27,425 nucleotides of DNA from Bacillota bacterium (GTDB lineage: Bacteria > Bacillota > Clostridia > Acetivibrionales > DTU013): positions 1 to 27,425 of the forward strand of contig JAEYOM010000185.1 in NCBI GenBank assembly GCA_023411715.1, written 5' to 3'. Position 1 is the stretch's first letter. Every line of letters starts with the position of its first letter. Of the stretch, positions 23,098 through 27,425 are shown piece by piece. The notes under the pieces were generated by a model. It worked only from the letters and a program-made list of their open reading frames with translations. It did no database searches and was not told where the DNA came from. A program made the translations under genes and the position numbers.

Positions 23098-24000
23098 CTA
23101 TAGGGACGTAACACTCTGGCTTTTGTCACGAGGTTGAGCACAAGCTCCGTAAAGAGACTTATATTCAGTGGGGGTGCAGCACTTTTTGGCCTTGAATAAA
23201 CGGTTAAATGTCGCAAGACTGCTGAAACCGGACTTCATGGCAACCTGCATTATGGAGATGTCCGGATTTGTCAATAGTTTTTCGGCAAGCATGATCCTGC
23301 GGCTGATCAGATAATCATAGCAGGATATGTTCATAACCTGCTTGAACAGCCGTACAAAATGGAATTTACTGAATCCGGCGATATTTGCGATGTTGTCCAG
23401 CTTGATATTTTCCGTACAATGGTCATTGATATAATTACATACATTAAAAAACAGGTTTACATATTCAAGCTGTTTTTGGTTATTCGTATTTGAAGATTCA
23501 TCACTACTATTGATGCAATCCCGTCCCAACATCGCGAAAAACCGGATGAGCATGGAATAGATCGAGGCTTCTCTCAAGGGCAGGGTTGAATTATATTCCG
23601 AAGTTATATTCAAAATAAGCGAGGAAAGCTCTTTGTGTATATCCGGCATTGATGAAGGCGTGACAATAACGCAGGGATGAAGTATTTTGAATGCCGAATT
23701 GAAACCGCTAAGACTATAGAGCATATTACAGTCAAATTGAATTATGATCCTGCGTCCGGCAGTCGGCGCATATATCCGGTGCAGTTCACCGGAAGGGATG
23801 ACGATGATATCTTCGGCATCCAGAACGTGTGTTTTTTCATCTACGATGATCTTATATATGTTTTCAACGGGCATGATGATTTCGGTGTCGGTGTGCCAGT
23901 GCTGCGGATAATCTTCACATTCCGTGTTTTGAAATATCCGAATCTTGAAATCTCCGTGGTAATCTACGGTTTCATGGATTCCATTTAAAATTTCAATCAA
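23098..24000 (-). CDS. AraC-family transcription regulator
   Basis: The 300-residue protein has an N-terminal cupin-like sensor domain (about 1-135, with QHWHTDTEIIMPVE and VIPSGELHRIYAP typical of AraC sugar sensors) and a C-terminal double helix-turn-helix (about 195-285). The first helix pair is around LDNIANIAGFSKFHFVRLFKQ and the second around IMQVAMKSGFSSLATFNRLFKAKKCCTPTEYK, the AraC signature. The start is TTG 24000 with GAGGGA upstream; no nearer ATG exists before residue 43. It lies upstream of the sugar transporter on the same strand, about 220 bases away, and most likely activates it in response to the imported sugar. Confidence 0.9.
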   Translation of the reverse strand: MIEILNGIHETVDYHGDFKIRIFQNTECEDYPQHWHTDTEIIMPVENIYKIIVDEKTHVLDAEDIIVIPSGELHRIYAPTAGRRIIIQFDCNMLYSLSGFNSAFKILHPCVIVTPSSMPDIHKELSSLILNITSEYNSTLPLREASIYSMLIRFFAMLGRDCINSSDESSNTNNQKQLEYVNLFFNVCNYINDHCTENIKLDNIANIAGFSKFHFVRLFKQVMNISCYDYLISRRIMLAEKLLTNPDISIMQVAMKSGFSSLATFNRLFKAKKCCTPTEYKSLYGACAQPRDKSQSVTSL

Positions 24001-24394
24001 AGAAATATCCCTCTTTCACTATATTTGCTTTGCGGTTTAAAGTGTCATCCAATATCGGTATTTGCAACAGTCGAAGAAAAAAATTGTATAATTGCTGTAA
24101 TTTGAAAAATATTCAAAAATGTGATTGAAAAGATATATGTTGTATGTGATTAGTATATAAAAGATAATTGAGTAATTAAATAGGTTGTAAATAAGCAGGC
24201 AAAAAAAAGCAATAAAAAGCAAAAAAATGATGGCAGTAAGTAATACTCTGATCAGGCAAAAGCAATATTTTGACTAGAAAACAGCAATATAATACAAGAT
24301 GGATTCTTTAAGTCATCCGGCGGATTTTGTACCATAAGTACAGCTCCAATCATATTATAATAAAGAAGACAAACCAGAAGGAATGTAAAGTTAG
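24001..24394. other. Very AT-rich intergenic region between divergent genes
   Basis: No coding region is seen. The stretch separates the AraC gene (-) from the beta-propeller gene (+). It holds an inverted repeat TTTGAA-N5-TTCAAA (24101-24117), three scattered copies of AGCAATA (24208, 24261, 24283) and a TATAAT (24288-24293) without a properly spaced -35. Confidence 0.6.
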
Positions 24395-25840
24395 TTGAAA
24401 AAAGTTAAAGTTAGTTTACGGCCTATTGTTAGTAAGATAAATATGCCCACAGTATTGAAAACAACCAAACTTCCGGGTGATTCAATTGAAAGTTTAGTTA
24501 TTGCAACCCAGGTAGGAGAGATCTTTTACATAAGAAACGGAGTTATAGGGACTTTTTTGGATATACGCCCGCGAATCATAAAACTGGGCGTTTCCGGCGG
24601 CAGATATGATGAACGGGGATTGGTGGGACTGGCGTTTCATCCTGATTTTTATTACAACGGTCTGTTCTATCTCCATTATTCAGTAGCCGGAACGCAAGGT
24701 CCAGGCGCTCTTACTGGTTCAGAAGCTGCAAGACAAGGTCTTCCTGAATTTTTTAAGCCTGACCCGTGTGACCCTGGAACCTTAAACCTGAAGTGGATAA
24801 ATAGAGAAACTCGATATGATCATATTGACACAGTTGAAGAATGGATTTTTCAACCGAATGGTCAACCTCAAAAACGGAGGACATTACTTAATATAAGGAG
24901 ACCTTTTTTCAATCATAATGGCGTCAACAGCTTGAACTTTTCACCTGAAACAGGAAAACTAGTTTTAACGACCGGAGATGGCGGATCAGGCTATGATCCA
25001 TTCAATTTAGCCCAGGATGATATGGAAATTGCCGGTAAAATTATTGAAATTGACATAGCCAGGAATGTATTTATCAATACTCCACCTGTAGTTACACGTT
25101 TTAACGAGCTTCCCGCACCTGTTCCGGAAACACTTACGGTAATTGCCAAAGGGGTTCGCAATATACCTGGCATTTCTTATCAAAGGTATTATAATCAGTA
25201 TATTAAATATGTGGGAATTGTCGGACAGGATCTGGTAGAGTCTGTTTTTTCATTCATTCAATATAAACCGATACCGGTAACTCAGATTGTTCAAGCTTCC
25301 TCAATGAATTTCGAACCTGACCGGGAAGGATTTATAAACTTTGGCTGGCGAGGGTGGGAAGGCGCTTTTCCTACATCGATAATAAATGGCTGTTCTGCAA
25401 ATCCGGCTTTGGATGAGAAAACAATTGCTTATTACAATGATGCAGTAAAAGCTTCAGTGCTGCGTCTACAGCCTCTAACCAGCTATTTCCACAAAGATCC
25501 CCGGCCCGATAAGTTTGAAGCAACTGCACTTACAGGAGTCCAGCCATACATGGGGAATGGAATCCCTGATTTAACCGGAAGCGTTGTGTTTACCGATCTT
25601 GCCCGGGATGAAGGATCTCAGCCTCCGGTCAGGGGAGTGTTGGCATATACCATGGTAAGAACAAATTGTAAACTGAATGACTTCAGCGTTATTGAAACCG
25701 ATTATAATTTTGGGTCTCAATCGGCTTATTATGTCAGTTTGGGAACGAATCAGGATCAAACCAGACTATATTTAGGGGTTTATGGCTCTATGAATGTGAC
25801 GGATTTTAACCAGGGCACTGTTTTTGAAATTGTTCCATGA
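24395..25840 (+). CDS. Glucose/sorbosone dehydrogenase-like beta-propeller protein
   Basis: This 481-residue protein matches the GSDH / soluble PQQ-sugar-dehydrogenase (YliI-like) beta-propeller family. Key pieces are ERGLVGLAFHPDF (about 73-85), NHNG (173-176) and LTTGDGG (191-197) followed by DPFNLAQD, corresponding to the PQQ- and Ca-binding strands of the family. The usual signal peptide is absent; the N-terminus is polar. The start at TTG 24395 is preceded by an in-frame stop and by AGAAGGA about 12 bases away, a long spacing; ATG 24443 is an alternative. The gene is more AT-rich than the nif region. It is not clear that it binds PQQ, and no PQQ synthesis gene is seen; many family members are uncharacterised. 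A carbohydrate-oxidising or carbohydrate-binding role is possible. Confidence 0.7.
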   Translation: MKKVKVSLRPIVSKINMPTVLKTTKLPGDSIESLVIATQVGEIFYIRNGVIGTFLDIRPRIIKLGVSGGRYDERGLVGLAFHPDFYYNGLFYLHYSVAGTQGPGALTGSEAARQGLPEFFKPDPCDPGTLNLKWINRETRYDHIDTVEEWIFQPNGQPQKRRTLLNIRRPFFNHNGVNSLNFSPETGKLVLTTGDGGSGYDPFNLAQDDMEIAGKIIEIDIARNVFINTPPVVTRFNELPAPVPETLTVIAKGVRNIPGISYQRYYNQYIKYVGIVGQDLVESVFSFIQYKPIPVTQIVQASSMNFEPDREGFINFGWRGWEGAFPTSIINGCSANPALDEKTIAYYNDAVKASVLRLQPLTSYFHKDPRPDKFEATALTGVQPYMGNGIPDLTGSVVFTDLARDEGSQPPVRGVLAYTMVRTNCKLNDFSVIETDYNFGSQSAYYVSLGTNQDQTRLYLGVYGSMNVTDFNQGTVFEIVP

Positions 25841-25886
25841 TCCTCTCCCATTTTATTCTGCATAAGAAGCCGGAATCCCGCCCGGT

Positions 25887-27056
25887 TTACCAAATTAATC
25901 CTGACCATATTATGTTCTTTACGTTCAGCAGGCTTTCCGGATACCAGACGCTGCCATCCGTATAGGGAACCATCCATACGGCTGACAGCTTCTCCCTCGG
26001 ATCAATTACTACGGACAAGTATCCCCAGCCTTCGTGGAAAAAGAAGTCCGGGCTTGTAATGATGGCGTCTCCCCTGCGCAAATCGGGTCCCATACCGTAC
26101 AGCCTGTCTTTATTATTTGCGCCCCAGCAATAATCCGGTACGTTAAAAAGATACCTCGTGCGCATTTTTTCAATAGCCATTTTCCCCAATATACGGTTAT
26201 TTCCCAGACGGCCTCCATTGCAGAGCATCCTTGCAAATCTGGACAGATCCATAGTCGTGGAGTGTATCCCTCCCCCGGTTTGAGGCACATCGCTCCAGAT
26301 ACTGTTTTCAGCTTCCGGACCGGAGGTACTGTTGATCATATTATCAATCTCTTTATCATATTCCTCGAACTGCCTCAAGTGGCGTCTGCCGAGTTCAGGA
26401 CCGGGCTTGAAACTGGAATCCTTCATGCCCAGCGGTTCCAGGATATTTTTTGTTATATACTCCTCCGCCCTTACCCCTGTAACATTCCCTATCAGAGCGC
26501 CGAGCAGCACGAAACCAAAGGTCGAGTAGATCCACTGTTCTCCGGGTTTACAGGAGACTCCGGCTTTCAGACCGGCCTCTATCCAATCGTCGCCTTTTTT
26601 ACATTTTTCAATGTGTGCGAAGGGATCGGTAGCTTCATCAGTACCGAACGGAAGCCCGGAGGAATGCGACAGCACCTGCGCAATCGTTATATCTTTAAAA
26701 GGCTCTTTATCCATCTGCGGAATATAACGTGACATCTGCTCGTCCGGTCGGATGAAACCGTCTTCTACTAGCTTGAACACAGCTACAGCTGTCACGAGCT
26801 TGGTAACCGAGGCAATCCGCATGACCGTATCCGGTTTCATCAGCCTTTCCCGCTCCCTTTTGTAGCTGCTGAAGCCCAATGCGTTGTTAGCAATGACCTT
26901 GTCATTTCTGGCTATGCAATAGCTTGCTCCAATGAGACGCTTATCATCGATCATTTTCCACAGATGCTTATTCAACGCCTCAATCCTACTGCCGTCATAT
27001 CCCACCAGTTCAGGAGTTTCTTCAACAGGACCTCTTTGCAAAATCATTTCGCCCAT
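25887..27056 (-). CDS. Serine beta-lactamase-like hydrolase
   Basis: This 389-residue protein belongs to the serine hydrolase family related to class C beta-lactamases and esterase EstB. The nucleophile motif is SVTK (S83-K86), followed by HSSGLPFG. The second motif is YSTFG (Y177-S178-T179), where the usual YxN asparagine is replaced by Thr, and the third is HEG in FFHEGWG, in place of KTG. No signal peptide is present, so it is more likely a cytoplasmic esterase or peptidase than a secreted beta-lactamase. The start is ATG 27056 with GGAG eight bases upstream. It is convergent with the beta-propeller gene, 46 bases apart. Confidence 0.82.
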   Translation of the reverse strand: MGEMILQRGPVEETPELVGYDGSRIEALNKHLWKMIDDKRLIGASYCIARNDKVIANNALGFSSYKRERERLMKPDTVMRIASVTKLVTAVAVFKLVEDGFIRPDEQMSRYIPQMDKEPFKDITIAQVLSHSSGLPFGTDEATDPFAHIEKCKKGDDWIEAGLKAGVSCKPGEQWIYSTFGFVLLGALIGNVTGVRAEEYITKNILEPLGMKDSSFKPGPELGRRHLRQFEEYDKEIDNMINSTSGPEAENSIWSDVPQTGGGIHSTTMDLSRFARMLCNGGRLGNNRILGKMAIEKMRTRYLFNVPDYCWGANNKDRLYGMGPDLRRGDAIITSPDFFFHEGWGYLSVVIDPREKLSAVWMVPYTDGSVWYPESLLNVKNIIWSGLIW

Positions 27057-27425
27057 CTTTTTTTCTCCTTTATAAAATATAGTCAATTCAAAATGCTATA
27101 TATACTCTTATTTGTTTTGCCGTGCTGATATCTCAATTAAGATACCTCATTTTACCAAACATTTTTATATATTGCCAGGGTAAAATATTTCTTAACCATT
27201 TTTTCTGCTGCTACAGTAAGATAAAGAATCTCTATTTATCTTAAGTTCAAAGGACGAAGCGCTTCCATTGATATTCATTACAGAAAACGAACATTTTTGT
27301 CACATTTGTGATTTAGGCTTCCACCCCAATTTGTATTTTATTTATGTAATTGTCTACGCTCATACAGGCAAATGACTGTTTCTGACATTTTGGCAATAGA
27401 ACGCGACCATTTTTTCCCTTGACAA
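27057..27425. other. Gene-free right end of the window
   Basis: No gene is seen. The region is AT-rich, and the last bases read TTGACA (27419-27424) on the + strand, a possible -35 element for a gene beyond the window. Confidence 0.5.

Noticed and set aside
23082..23099. Possible terminator after the AraC gene (AGC-CTT/AAG-GCT stem)
   Set aside because: The stem is short and bulged, overlaps the stop codon and has no T-run.

Overview
The window reads as a chromosomal segment of an anaerobic, probably spore-forming Clostridia-type Firmicute. The evidence is a compact clostridial molybdenum nitrogenase cluster (long-insert NifD, NifN-B fusion, NifV split into two subunits, a Clostridium pasteurianum-type [2Fe-2S] ferredoxin), strong AGGAGG-type ribosome binding sites, some TTG/GTG starts, and Gram-positive lipoproteins. 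No rRNA, tRNA, CRISPR array, transposase or phage gene was seen.

Layout. 1-2073 (+): a 16-bp tandem repeat, then an overlapping pair of lipid-metabolism genes (diacylglycerol-kinase-like lipid kinase and PAP2 phosphatase). 2182-5074 (-): a small Gly/Tyr/Phe/Pro-rich protein, a YlbF-family protein, a PEBP (YbhB/YbcL)-like protein and a MATE exporter. 5195-16378 (-): the nif operon, in transcription order nifH, nifI1, nifI2, nifD, nifK, nifE, nifN-B(-X), [2Fe-2S] ferredoxin, nifV-omega, nifV-alpha, followed by an intrinsic terminator. 16438-19288 (-): modABC, a molybdate importer directly upstream of nif and in the same direction. 19383-22939 (-): a CUT1-type sugar ABC importer (binding lipoprotein and two permeases, no ATPase), with a divergent-free AraC regulator just upstream on the same strand (23098-24000). 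24395-25840 (+): a glucose/sorbosone-dehydrogenase-like beta-propeller protein, convergent with a serine beta-lactamase-like hydrolase (25887-27056, -).

How the genes work together. ModABC brings in molybdate. NifB (in NifN-B), NifE, NifN and the homocitrate synthase NifV-omega/alpha build FeMo-cofactor. NifH and NifDK reduce N2, the ferredoxin is a likely partner of the MoFe protein, and NifI1/NifI2 are PII-like proteins expected to switch the enzyme off when fixed nitrogen is present. No nifA and no sigma-54 promoter were seen. Instead, both nifH and modA have an intrinsic terminator inside their 5' leader, and both leaders carry a hairpin with the same 7-nt loop sequence. This suggests shared antitermination or riboswitch-like control of molybdate uptake and nitrogenase, and is the observation most worth testing. 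A second notable feature is a five-copy 18-bp minisatellite that encodes an Asn-Ala-Ser linker between the NifB and NifX-like domains of the fusion protein.

All calls rest on reading sequence and recalled family knowledge; no database search was run.
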